Positions 1 through 11,077 of a DNA stretch of 64,000 nt are shown piece by piece. Under the pieces are notes generated by a model. The model searched no databases, was not told where the DNA came from, and was given only the letters and a program-made list of their open reading frames with translations. A program made the position numbers and the translations under genes. How positions within the stretch are numbered: position 1 is the stretch's first letter; each line of letters begins with the position of its first letter. The stretch is taken from assembly GCA_029641185.1 (NCBI GenBank), contig JAPWGK010000007.1, forward strand, positions 310,001 through 374,000, read 5' to 3'. Source of the DNA: Pseudofabraea citricarpa. Lineage: Eukaryota > Ascomycota > Leotiomycetes > Helotiales > Dermateaceae.

Positions 1-235
1 CCGTGCCAAACCAACCAATTCTGTATAAGCCACTCTGAACCTATCGAGTACCGGATGGCCAGTGTCATCAAAAAATGCCAATTATGCCATCCATATCTGC
101 AGGAAAGAAAGTGGCCTTGCCTCGTTATCAAGTCGAAGTCTCGTGAAAACCAAGCCATCCACCCAATAACACAAAAGAAAATCAAGATGTCACACATGCA
201 TCTCCAAAGAAGTTACACGAAGATCAACCAGAAGC

Positions 236-3081
236 TTATAGCTCGATCGCGTTTTCTGCTGGTCCCGCAATCCCATCCGCTTCGTCAAGAGCCTTGATGA
301 TGCACTTGAACAAATGCTTTGCAACAATCGGTGGTACAGCATTGCCGATCTGCTTCTTGATAGCTTTACCCCGGAATTCGTAGTTGACAGGAAAGCCCTG
401 CATCACAGCGTACTCTCGGATCGTAAAATCTCGCCGGCCGTCGGGGTGGTAGTTTTGTCCACCGGAGGTTGTCATGGCTCGAGGCAGAATCTTGTTCCCG
501 TCGTACGGGGTTTTCGCTTCGTCGTAAGTGGATTGAGTATCGACGTTACTGTTATAGTGGGCAGGGCGATTTAAATAGTTTCTCACTTTTTCTAGTGCTT
601 CGTTGACTGTTGCAAATGGCCTAAGTCCGTTTTCTCCATTGGCAGAGCGGATGTAATCAGGCATTTCGGGTAAGACTTCTCCTGGGCTGTGCATTTCATT
701 AGCATTGAAACATCAATCTGCTAAAGGATCTTACCAGGCTGCAATAATTATCAATCGATGACGGCGTTGTGGTAGACCCTTAGATGATAGTTAGCAAGGA
801 ATCATATATGTACCAGCGAAAAACTTACCCAGTGAGCAAGGGGAATGATAGCCCATCTTACTGAGAATTGAAGAGCCGAAAACTGGTTGATGAGCGCGTT
901 AAAATAGTATTGAAATCTGGGCAAGCAAATTCCGAAGGTTTGCTCGAGAGTAACGACTCGGGGTCTGGTACGTCTGACGACTTCGAGAACTGCAAAAAGG
1001 CTAGCAGTGTTCATTTCATCGTCTCGTCCATTAATAGTATGTGCTGGAGAAAAGAACTGACAAGGTGGCGAGAGATGAAGGATATCAACTGCAACTCGTT
1101 GGCCATTGATTGCCTCAGACACGAATTGATGGGCAGCCATTTGATAGCAGGTCGCATTGGGGAAGTTGTGGTGCCATGTAGAGCAAGGATTCTCTGCAAA
1201 GTCGAAACCCCACAAGACCTTGAGCCCAGCCATCTTTGCTCCTTGAGTAGTGCCACCTGCGCCACAGAATCCGTCACCGTACGTCAATTTCTCGCCAGCC
1301 TTTCTAGGTCGTCTGGGTACTGATGGGACGAAAGATGAATGTCGAACTCCCGTGACCGGACTGTCGGCAATGCTCTCAGAAAGGTCGTATTCACAGATAA
1401 CTTTCCGAGGCCAGTCATCCTTATCGACTTCAACGGACATTCTCGACAGTTTACGGGTGGTGCCCGTCAGGTCGTAGACCGTTCTAGGTGCTTTGCTATC
1501 ATGGATTTCCAGATCAATTGTAGACGAGGCCTTGCGCTTATGACTGGGCATAGCAGGAAATGATCCTCTGCGGAGACCTAAACTAATAGAACCTTCCATA
1601 TTTGCTCTTGCCAAACCACCAGCCTCCGGGAGAACGAGGCTACCTGGTCTATGTTGAACAACATCGCGGTTTTCGATGCCATTCAACCATTCTTGGCGAA
1701 GGGCGATGTCTTTAGCAGCCATTCCAGGTACGATATCCTTAGAATCCTTCTCAGTAATCTGGCCATTAACAAGACGTACTAATTTACGCTCCTCCCACCT
1801 ATTGTTGTACCTATCCGCAGCAGAAGGAAACTTGCAAATATACTTCCAACGAAGCGTCAATCTTCCTTCCTCGCGTGCTTCGGGTTGACTTGAGAATACC
1901 GAAAAATTTGTACACTCCGGAAATGGCAGGTTTGTCGTCTGTAGAAGTCGAAGCCCAATAACATCGTGGATGTCAACTTCAACGGTGCCTTGCTCTAAAG
2001 GATCTCGTGGATCATCCGCATCAACTTCAATATACATGCAGACCTCGTTGAGCTTTTTCTCCAGTATGCCATTGTATCGATTCGTTCGTATAATTTGAAG
2101 ACCCCGCAGAAAAACCTGTCCGGTCTCTCTGTTGCGAATTATGTGTTGGATACGAAGGAAATCGCCGTTATTCAGCTCGACGAGTTTGGCATGTCTAAGC
2201 GTCAATCCGTTATACTCGATTTCGTTGCATGATTGGAATGGATACACGATTGCTGGGTTCCGCTGCGGGTAGATAGTCGAAGATTTTCGGCGTGTCGATG
2301 GCCGACGTGCGGAGTTGAAGGGACGTTCCACTACATAGACATCGTCCACATGGAAGACTGGGGCATTACGAAGCTCTGGAACGCGTTGTCGGATCTCTGC
2401 GTCTTCGTCCTCAAGAGCCTCGAGATCAATTAGTTCATCCTCAAGGCCTTCTACCTTGTGCTTCTGGCTTCGCTCGAACGCACTTCGCTTTCTGGTTTCC
2501 TTCCCTTTGGGGGTCTGACCATCATTGAGTATCTCAAGATCGCTCGCCTCGTCTTCGTCATCATCAATCCATAGAACTGGTACACTTCCCACCTTAGATT
2601 CCTTCCTCGTCGGAGAAACGCCAAGCTGGTGAGTTGATTCATTTGTGAGATCGATCATGGTGGTCGATTTCGAGCTGGTAGGTGTTGAAATAGGCAGCTC
2701 AACTTTTGGTTGTCGAACTGGGGTGGAACCAGCAGTAATTGTAGCTGAAGTTGCTTTTGACGAAATGAGAGATTGACCTGCAGTCAAGTAAATATTAACA
2801 AGAGACAACGGTGAGGTATGAAGAGGCAAGAGCGAGGAAATGGTTGCCAGGACTTGTACGCACTCTGTTCTTTAAACAAAAGAAGAGCAGAGGTGAAGTG
2901 GAAGTAGATGCGTCAAAAGATCTCTAAGAAAAGAATGGAAAGAGGCGAGAGAAGTATGCTACATACCAGAGGGTGCAGTCATCTTATTTGTTCCACCATC
3001 TAATAAGATGAGATCGTGATCATCTGCTTCATCATCATCATCTAGAATGATGAATTGGCGTTTCTTCGAAGGCGTCGTCAT
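236..3081 (-). CDS. rid: RID/Masc1-type DNA (cytosine-5) methyltransferase
   Basis: Putative cytosine-C5 DNA methyltransferase of the ascomycete RID/Masc1 family; RID is required for repeat-induced point mutation (RIP) in Neurospora. Four exons fit in frame: 3081-2967, 2777-829, 778-735 and 686-236, giving about 852 aa, close to Neurospora RID. Visible motifs: a BAH-like stretch around residues 227-350; motif I (GDGFCGAGGTTQG) near 538-551; motif IV LSPPCQ with nucleophile Cys about 611; EQT near 650-652 where most C5 methyltransferases have ENV, a known RID/Masc1 signature; GLPQRR (motif VIII) encoded by the 44-nt third exon; and IGNAVPP (motif X) near the C-terminus. The N-terminus is acidic and low in complexity. 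The first-intron acceptor (2778) was chosen for its CTTGAC branch site and CTGCAG end; an alternative acceptor at 2865 is also in frame. All catalytic motifs are intact, so it looks functional. A nuclear role is inferred from the family. Confidence 0.93.
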
Positions 3082-5059
3082 GGCGAGATGTGAACGAGGC
3101 CTTTGAGAGACAGCTATGAGTATAATGAGGTTAGTGAGAAAGCTCCATGTCCAGACAGGAGAAGGACAGAGTAGATTCAGTACCTTGGATCGAACTCTGG
3201 AGACGAGAGGAAGAGAGATGGAAAGATGGAAAGATCTGAGATGTAGAGAGGCGGACTCGAAGAGTAAATCGAGAGTAGAGAAATTGGGTCGGCCCGTTCC
3301 GCTGAGCTGCTAAGAAGAGACCAAACGCTAGAAGTCTCTAAACAATGCTGGGGATAAGGTTCTGATATATCTGCCAAGGCTTTGTAGTAGAAGATAAAGC
3401 TTACCTGCTGTGTGCTTATCAACGGACCAAAGAGAGCAAAACGCGAGCCCGTAGTATGATCCGCAGAATTGTCTGGAAGGTGGGAAACTCTTCTGGTCAA
3501 CCTTGTTAGTCTGTGAAAGAGAGCGTTGAAAGATGGACTAGCTAACTTTGAGTTGTGATGAAGTCCTGGGTGTCTGCTGTGCTTTGAAATTTTCCTAGAG
3601 GGTCAAGAGCGGTGTTCTCAATTGTGCTTTGTATCTTCAGGCATGATTGTAAAGATCTGAAAGAAGGGAGAGGCGACTGAGGAGACAACCTTGATCTCAA
3701 CCAAGATCTAACGACCACGACTGGTTGCAAAGTTGAGGTAAAGTGGAAGAAAGATGAAAATGGCGGGGAAAGAAGTGAGGGCTAAGGACCAAATGAAAGG
3801 GTGCGTCAGAGAATGATTGGGGCCGACAGGCTATGAGACCATGGTAGAATATCCTTCTCCTTACCACAGATCTGTGAAGTAGAGGAACTGAAAGCAGGCT
3901 GGGTTTTGCAAATACTCTCACCGCTTATACCGCAAATCCACGGGGAGAACATCAGAATACCTCAGCCATGCCACTTCCTCTCGGCAGACTCTTTGATGAT
4001 GAAGTCTCATTGCTGATGGGCTTATGCGCAATTGTTGCAGTCTAAAGATTGTTTATGAAGTTCACAACAAGACAAGCGAGCGAAGATATAACTATCATGG
4101 GAAGCTTGGCTAGGGGCGGGAAATGGTTGTTCCGTCCCAGGGATCCCAGGTACGTAAGATACGTACCACCTACAGGGTCGTGACCGAGTTGATCTGATCA
4201 AAGATAGGGGTAATGGCTCTCTGCTACAGTTACAGCGCAGCGAAATGCAAATTGTTTGTTTGCTTCTTGTTTTTTCACGGGACAGCGGCTCAGGGTGTGT
4301 GACTCGCATTGGCTGCGTTGGCTGAGCAGGCCCCAAGTCCGGTACCGCGTCGCATCAGGTGGGTGGCACAGCTCCAGAGTTCAGGGACTTATTATGCGCT
4401 GTATCTAATCAGCGCCTCAGCGCCAGCGCGCCTTGCATCCCCTAGTACACCGGTAAAGTGTGACCTCGTGAACCACCAAAACCACTACCACCACCACCAC
4501 CACCGCCGCCGCCGGAAAAATTAGCCGAACCATGCTTAAAGCGCAAAACTTCCAAGTGGGATGGCTCCTAAACTTTCAAAATGTCTTCCAACCACATTTT
4601 TCACCGCTGCTCCCCCCCTCCCCCGGCTTTCAGTTCTCCATTGGGGACGTGTTTGCCTGCTGCCTCTCACCTACAGCATCCAGTTATCCATTGAATCTTC
4701 TTCTACTTCCTTCATATACACCATCTACTTTAATCTACACCTTTTCTATCTCTTATCCGAGTCCGCAACAGAAGTAGAAAAAAGTTGCCGGCGGCTTTTG
4801 CGATCCGTGGATCGCACAGAATTTAGGTATGTTTTTCTTGACATACGCTTCTGTACTCTGCCCCCGCGGGCTTGATCAAGCTGGTTATGATGAACAAAAA
4901 GATTTTAAGATGTTAGACTTCGTATAAATTTCTGCCGATACAATCATGTTACTGAACCAGCTTTGCAACCATCTTTCTGTCTCTACAACACCTACCTGAT
5001 CATTAGGCTGACAGAATCACCATAGTAGATAACAAGGCGAAGCAACAACACCGCCCAAA
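3082..5059. other. Divergent intergenic region between RID and ADE4
   Basis: About 2 kb with no supportable gene; open frames here are short and lack family resemblance. It must hold both 5' leaders. A CCA/CCG trinucleotide run lies at about 4470-4515. A GTATGT at 4827 and CAG-ending sites near 5014 could mark an intron in the ADE4 leader, but this is unproven. Confidence 0.6.
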
Positions 5060-6898
5060 ATGTGTGGTATTCTCGGCCTCATCCTCGGCGACAGTCGCGA
5101 TGCATCTTCCACAACTGCCGCTGCAGATTTACACGACGCTCTTTACTATCTACAACATCGAGGACAGGATGCATGCGGTATAGCTACGTGTGCCTCAGCC
5201 GGTCGCATCTACCAATGCAAGGGTAATGGAATGGCTGCAAAGGTCTTTCAGGATGGTTCAAGAGTCCAGGATCTCCCAGGATTCATGGGCTTGGGCCATT
5301 TGAGATATCCAACCGCAGGAAGTAGCGCAAGCGCCGAAGCGCAGCCATTCTACGTGAACAGTCCCTACGGCATCACATTTGCCCACAATGGTAACCTGAT
5401 CAATGCAGAGGATCTCCGAAAATTCCTTGATTTCGAGGCCCACCGCCACATCAATACCGAGAGTGATAGTGAGGTGATGCTGAACATCTTTGCCAATGAA
5501 CTCAATGAGACTGGAAAGGCTCGTGTGAACGAAGAGGATATCTTCAACAGCTTGGAGCGGATGTACGGAAGATGTGTTGGTGGATGGGCTTGCACGGCAA
5601 TGTTGGCTGGTTTCGGGATTTTAGGATTTCGGGATCCGTACGGCATTCGTCCTTTGGTTCTAGGCTCCCGGCCATCCGGCACCTTGAATGGTGCAGTGGA
5701 TTACATGCTGGCGTCTGAATCGGTGGCCTTGCGTCAACTCGGATTTGGAGATATCCGCGATATTCTTCCCGGACAAGCTGTCATCATTCGTAAGGGATCT
5801 GCTCCAGTCTTTCGACAGGTTGTTCCACAACTTGCATATGCACCTGACATTTTCGAGCTGGTTTATTTTGCAAGGCCCGACTCCATCATGGATGGTATGA
5901 GCGTGCACAGAAGTCGACAGAACATGGGCTACAGGCTCGCAGACATGATCACAAGGACCCTCACACCCGAGGCTTTGAAAGAGATCGACGTCGTTATTCC
6001 CATTCCCGAGACCTCGAACACCTCAGCTGCAAGTGTATCAGAGAGACTAAAGAAACCATATTGCCAAGGGTTCATCAAGAACAGATACGTTTTCCGTACC
6101 TTCATCATGCCGGGACAAGGAGCGCGAGAGAAAAGTGTTCGAAGAAAGCTCAGTGCAATGGAGTCAGAGTTCAGAGGCCGATGTGTACTTCTAGTTGATG
6201 ACAGTATCGTCCGAGGCACGACTAGTAGAGAAATCGTCAGCATGGCTCGGGAAGCAGGCGCTCGAAAAGTCATCGTGGCAAGCACTTCTCCGCCAATTAC
6301 TCATGCACATATCTATGGTATTGACTTGGCATCAACAAAAGAGCTCGTGGCACACAACCGTGATAGGCAAGCAATCGCTCAGCATATCGGCGCGGAAGAA
6401 GTTATATACCAATCTTTGGCAGATTTGAAGGCTGCGTGCGCCGATGTCTCGCCTCGCAAAGACCAACAATTTGAAGTCGGTGTCTTCTGCGGGAAGTACG
6501 TTACTCCTGTAACTGAAGGTTACTTCGAGCACCTCGAGAAAGTCCGAGGCGAATCCAAAAAGCTGAAGGTCCTGGAAAGTGCTAAGGAAGCTGTGATTCA
6601 TGGTGTTGCCGGCGAGAAGGAGTTGGAGCTGATTGCACGCGGCGTAGCTGTGGATGCAACCGGTCAGGTAGTGCCTGAAAAACCTCGAAATGGTGTCAAC
6701 GGAACAGGAACCACTGACGACTTTGTTGCGGATGGTCATGCCCGACGTAAGAGGGAGAGAGAAGAATCAGGTACACCGGTGAGAGACCGAACGGATATTA
6801 GGTATGTCACGAGAAACCTCCAGCATATACAGAGCCGCAGTACTAACCTTGCGTGTAGCCTGCATAACTTCGGGGATGAGCCAGCAAATAACTACTAG
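5060..6898 (+). CDS. ADE4: Amidophosphoribosyltransferase (glutamine PRPP amidotransferase)
   Basis: First committed enzyme of de novo purine synthesis: PRPP plus glutamine gives phosphoribosylamine. The protein begins Met-Cys-Gly-Ile-Leu, so Cys2 is the N-terminal nucleophile of the glutaminase domain once Met is removed, with no propeptide. Class II glutaminase landmarks follow ([27 protein letters not shown]). The phosphoribosyltransferase domain has the PRPP loop [12 protein letters not shown] near residues 376-387. Exon 1 is 5060-6801, then a 57-nt intron 6802-6858 (GTATGT donor, perfect TACTAAC branch site, TAG acceptor), then exon 2 to 6898. The spliced protein is about 593 aa and ends [13 protein letters not shown], similar to fungal orthologues. 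The intron length is a multiple of three and has no stop, so an unspliced reading would also look open (612 aa). Cytosolic. Confidence 0.97.
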   Translation: MCGILGLILGDSRDASSTTAAADLHDALYYLQHRGQDACGIATCASAGRIYQCKGNGMAAKVFQDGSRVQDLPGFMGLGHLRYPTAGSSASAEAQPFYVNSPYGITFAHNGNLINAEDLRKFLDFEAHRHINTESDSEVMLNIFANELNETGKARVNEEDIFNSLERMYGRCVGGWACTAMLAGFGILGFRDPYGIRPLVLGSRPSGTLNGAVDYMLASESVALRQLGFGDIRDILPGQAVIIRKGSAPVFRQVVPQLAYAPDIFELVYFARPDSIMDGMSVHRSRQNMGYRLADMITRTLTPEALKEIDVVIPIPETSNTSAASVSERLKKPYCQGFIKNRYVFRTFIMPGQGAREKSVRRKLSAMESEFRGRCVLLVDDSIVRGTTSREIVSMAREAGARKVIVASTSPPITHAHIYGIDLASTKELVAHNRDRQAIAQHIGAEEVIYQSLADLKAACADVSPRKDQQFEVGVFCGKYVTPVTEGYFEHLEKVRGESKKLKVLESAKEAVIHGVAGEKELELIARGVAVDATGQVVPEKPRNGVNGTGTTDDFVADGHARRKREREESGTPVRDRTDIRYVTRNLQHIQSRSTNLACSLHNFGDEPANNY

Positions 6899-7920
6899 GA
6901 TTTATGAACATATTGCTTCGCATGGGACGTGGGATGAACGGATGCACATACTGGGAGGCTGTATCATTTGGCGACAGCTAGGCTAAAAATGCGTTAGAAG
7001 TGGTGGTTCACGCCGTGTGGTTAAGAATTGTCCCGGGCCAGGAATTAAAGAGGATCAACAAGAAGTAACAAGACTTGTGCGCGAGTCGAGTTCATGCGTA
7101 CTGTGTATATTGTGTATGCGTGTGCCGACCATTCCATACTCAAGCTTTTTCCAGCTGAACAATTGGTGTGTTCTTATTGCCCAATCCATTCGGTGCCCGG
7201 CTGGTGGTGTCGCATCTTCCAACGAACCCACCCAGACGCAAATTGTATGGATAATCCGGCGGTCCCCAGTGGTCGGTGGGATTGTTTATTCCAAACTCTG
7301 CTGGCAAAACTACGGAGCGAAGGAGCTTGGCTGTGGTCCCGAACCAGTGTCATGGACTCCTTGCGGGCATCGCCCTGCGGTGCTCGTTAACAGAAACGTC
7401 TAAGCCAACGTGGCAAGGAACAGCCGACGAAAGTAGTTGCAAGTACAGACGACGCCTCCCCACACGCCCCTCCAGAACTTCCAGACAAGGCCTCTTCACA
7501 TCCTCCCAGCAGCCCGTTTTGTTCAGCGCACACGTCCTCTCACGACCCACTCTTGCGTGAAGTATATAAACGAAACAAAATTGCAGAGGAGACTTTTGCC
7601 ACACTATGGTCTGGCATTGAGAGCAAATGATGCTTTTGGAATGCGGAGATATGGCCGAGTTCAGACGAAGATGCCGACTCCCATTTTTCGAGAACTACAA
7701 AATCCTTCTGCCATCCTGCCATGGATTCCTTCCCTATCGCAAGATTTCCTCTTCCTTTGCTTTGCACTTACACTCTTTTGCCTCGACGGCCTTTCATTCT
7801 TTTCAGCCAAGTGCTTCATTCTTTTCCACCATCTATCTGTAGCAAGCCTATCAAAAACTTCAACTACCATTCTTACCAGCCACAAATTACTCTCATTATA
7901 TACTAAGAACATCACTCACC
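6899..7920. other. Intergenic region ADE4 to cellobiose dehydrogenase
   Basis: About 1 kb without a supportable gene. It holds the ADE4 3' end and the dehydrogenase promoter. A TATA-like tatataaac lies near 7563, about 355 bp before the next start codon, followed by a pyrimidine-rich leader. Confidence 0.55.
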
Positions 7921-10469
7921 ATGCGCACTTCTTTCCTCCCTTTGGCATTTGCCGCGGGGGTGTATGCTCAACGCGCGGCTACATTTGACGATGCCAACAC
8001 AGGTATCACTTTCCAGAGTTACCAAGATACCTCTGGGTTTAGACTGGGTATTGCGGCACCAGAAACTGCTGGCTCTGATTTTATTGGCCAGATGGTAAGA
8101 TGAGCTGACTTTTCCCTGGGTGATGGAATGCTAATCTTTTCAGGTGTTTCCCACCAATGGCTCAGGCTATGGAGGTGCTACATTGACAGGCAGCATGACT
8201 GGAACACTTCTCGTTGTTGCATGGCCTAACGGTGATGAAGTCGTCGCTTCTATTCGTGAAACTAGGTAGGAATCTTACTTGCATTCTCTATGTCCTTTTA
8301 CTGACTAGGTAATTCTAGTGGTTACACTTCTCCAGGTGCTTTCAGTGCTTCAACTGCAAGCTTGTTGCCTATTGCAAATGGAACTTTCGTAAATTCAACT
8401 CACACATCTTATACGTTCGTATGCAGCGGGTGTATCACTGGCAACGCATATTCATTTAACGGCACCGCTACTGATATTGTTCTTGGATGGGCCCTCTCTA
8501 ACAGCGCTGTCACCAGCCCAGCTTCCGCAAGTGGCGCTAGTTTCTCATACCACAACTCTGGGTTTGGAGCCTTCGGTGTAAGCTTGACTGATGCCAAATC
8601 GGCAAGTTACTCAACCTGGGCAGCCATGGCCAGCTCCGCTACCAATGGCACAACAAATGGTGGAACCAACTCGACTTGTTCGTCCGCAACAAACACTACC
8701 GCAACTGTATCCAACTCGACATACGATTATATCATCGCTGGTGCAGGACCAGCTGGAATCATCGTTGCTGAGCGTCTTGCAGAAAGTGGAAAGTCGGTCC
8801 TATTGATTGACCGAGGATCTGAATCTACCTACGCTACTGGTGGACGAAGCACTGTCAGCTGGAACGATACTGTCACTCAATATGACGTCCCATCCATGGC
8901 TTATTACCTCACCACTGCATCTGATACCAGCGAATACTGCACTGATACTGCATCGATGGCTGGATGTATTCTTGGTGGTGGAACTATGGTTAACGCTCTC
9001 ATGTTCGTTCGTCCTCAAGAAGCAGATTTCAACGACAAGTGGCCAGCAGGATGGAAATGGTCTGATATCAGCACTGCTGCCGAGAGATTGTATGAACGCA
9101 ACCCTGGTACCACTCTGGCTTCCGAGAACGGAGAACGCTACGATCAGAATGCCTTTGATGTCCTCTCGCCATTCTTCGATACCATGGGTTTCAGCCAGGT
9201 CGATGCTATTGAGTCACCAAACGAGAAGACCAAGGTTTACAGCTATCCTCCTTGGGATATCCAGGATGGCAAACGCGCTGGTCCAGTCAAGTCTTACTAC
9301 CCTCTCGCAGCCGCCATGTCTAACTTCAAGTTGACTCTCAACACTAAAGTAGTCCGTGCAATCCGCACTGGTAGCGCCATCACTGGCGTCGAGGTTGAGG
9401 ACTCTGCTGGAGCCAGACAAATCATCAACGTCAATGACGGAGGAAAGGTTGTCCTCGCTGCGGGTGCTTTGTCCACTCCACGGATCTTGCTCAACAGTGG
9501 TATCGGACCTGCTGATCAGATTTCTATTGTCCAAAGTGGTTGCTCCTCTGTCACTCTTCCAGCTGAATCAGACTGGATTGACTTGCCAGTTGGACAGAAC
9601 CTTCGTGACCATCCAATCTTTACCTTGACTTTCAACACAACTTCGAGTGTCAACTCCACATCTTTGAAGGCTGCCGACTTTACAAGCCCAACCCAGACAA
9701 ACATTGACCTCTTTGCTCAAGGCAGTGGACCATTGGCTCAAAGTGGACAGCGTATCAACTTCTGGACTAGTGAAAATACCACTACTGGAACCAAATACTT
9801 CCAGGGAACTTGCAACTCTCCCTCCGCCGGCACTGTCCGTATCAAGCTCTACCTTACCCATGGTTCCACCTCGGTCGGTGCTCTTGGTATTACCAGCGAG
9901 GGCGCCACTGAATTCGTCACCAACCCTCTGATGACCACTGAAGACGACAAGGCCGATGTTATCACATTCATCGACAACCTCCTCGCCAAAGCTAGAAACT
10001 CGACTTCTCTGACTCCAGCTTCCAGCACTGCCTCCGGCGCATCTCTCGTTACCAGCTATGATAGCGGAAGCCATTTCGTCGGTACTGCCATGATGGGCAC
10101 TTCAAACGATGGAACAGCCGTCGTCGACACCGATACCAAAGTCTTTGGTACTGACAATCTGTTTGTGGTTGACGCCTCTATCCACCCCGATCTCGTAAGT
10201 TGAGCCTCAATCTCTTGCCAATCTCTTGCTAACATCCTCATCAGCCAACTGGAAACACCCAAGCAATTGTCATGGTTGTCGCTGAGCACGCAGCAGCCAA
10301 GATCCTCGCTGCTGTAGGCGGCAGCAGCAACACCACCGTCCCCGCAACGTCTCCGTCCAACGATGGAACAGCGACCTCATCCACGGTCTTGTCGAGTTCT
10401 GCTTCTGTAGCTTCAGCTACAGCTACAGCCGAACCCGTCGCCGAGCCTGAAGAGGACCAATGCTCATGA
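7921..10469 (+). CDS. cdh: Secreted cellobiose dehydrogenase (cytochrome plus GMC flavodehydrogenase domains)
   Basis: Extracellular flavocytochrome that oxidises cellobiose and related sugars and can pass electrons to lytic polysaccharide monooxygenases. Exons 7921-8094, 8144-8265, 8319-10194 and 10245-10469 give about 798 aa. A signal peptide (MRTSFLPLAFAAGVYA) is followed by a CDH-type cytochrome domain (about 20-190). Met58, at the first exon junction, and His177 are the best candidates for the Met/His heme ligands, and a CxxC pair lies at 134/137. A Ser/Thr/Asn-rich linker precedes the GMC domain, with its FAD motif GAGPAG near 239-244, GMC signature CILGGGTMVNALMFVRP, and the catalytic pair His684 and Asn728 (44 apart, as in characterised CDHs). 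The C-terminus is Ala/Ser/Glu-rich and carries no carbohydrate-binding module. Intron acceptors all follow CTAAT/CTAAC-like sites. Many NxS/T sites suggest N-glycosylation. Confidence 0.94.
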
Positions 10470-10951
10470 TCACCCCGCCCGCCATCTTGCGCGAGTTGCG
10501 AGGAAGCAACATTCTTTGTATATATCTTGTACCAAAAGTTCAAAAAGGATTACATGAGAGGAGGCGTATTTCGAATATTGTATATACCATTTCATCATTT
10601 CACATCTAAACAAAATTAGAAGATTTTTCAACTATGCATCTTTCTGCTTCATTTCTGATGTGACTCTGAAAATCCTTGACTGCTTTCTCGATGTATCCAT
10701 CGCTCTGTGGGTACATGATCTGACCTACGATGCCTCGGAATTAAAGTTCTTCGCCAAGCAAACAGACGCACACGCACTCCCCGTGACAGAAAAACCACGC
10801 GGGCAAAAAAGTCAAAAAAAGAAAAGAGAGGGGAGGGAAAAAAAAGAGATTTCTGCACACACACCCCCACCCAATCTCCCTAACCTAAGCATCACCGACC
10901 CATTCATATACAACCATAAGCCGAACTCGTTCACGAAACAAAGCAAAACCT
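10470..10951. other. Intergenic region upstream of tRNA-Leu
   Basis: Holds the 3' end of the cellobiose dehydrogenase gene and A-rich stretches. A 187-aa frame spanning 10660-11223 runs straight through the tRNA and is not credible as a gene. Confidence 0.5.
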
Positions 10952-11077
10952 GGACAGGTGGCCGAGTGGTTATGGCGCGTGACTCAAGATATCTTCACGA
11001 TTCTTACTCCGAGACTCAAAAACTCGGAGAGCATTCTCGTAGGGAAACCTGCAGGGGTTCGAATCCCCTCCTGTTCA
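10952..11077 (+). tRNA. tRNA-Leu(CAA) with intron
   Basis: Acceptor stem GGACAGG pairs with CCTGTTC (one G-U), followed by discriminator A. The D arm is GCCGAGTGGTTATGGC. The T arm is AGGGG-TTCGAAT-CCCCT. A long class II variable arm (GTAGG-GAAA-CCTGC) fits leucine. The anticodon loop CTCAAGA gives anticodon CAA at 10985-10987. An intron follows the anticodon-adjacent purine, roughly 10989-11033 (about 45 nt); its exact ends are uncertain. It contains a perfect 7-bp hairpin (CTCCGAG/CTCGGAG). Confidence 0.92.

Noticed and set aside
6332..6739. 135-aa minus-strand frame
   Set aside because: Antisense to ADE4; no family features.
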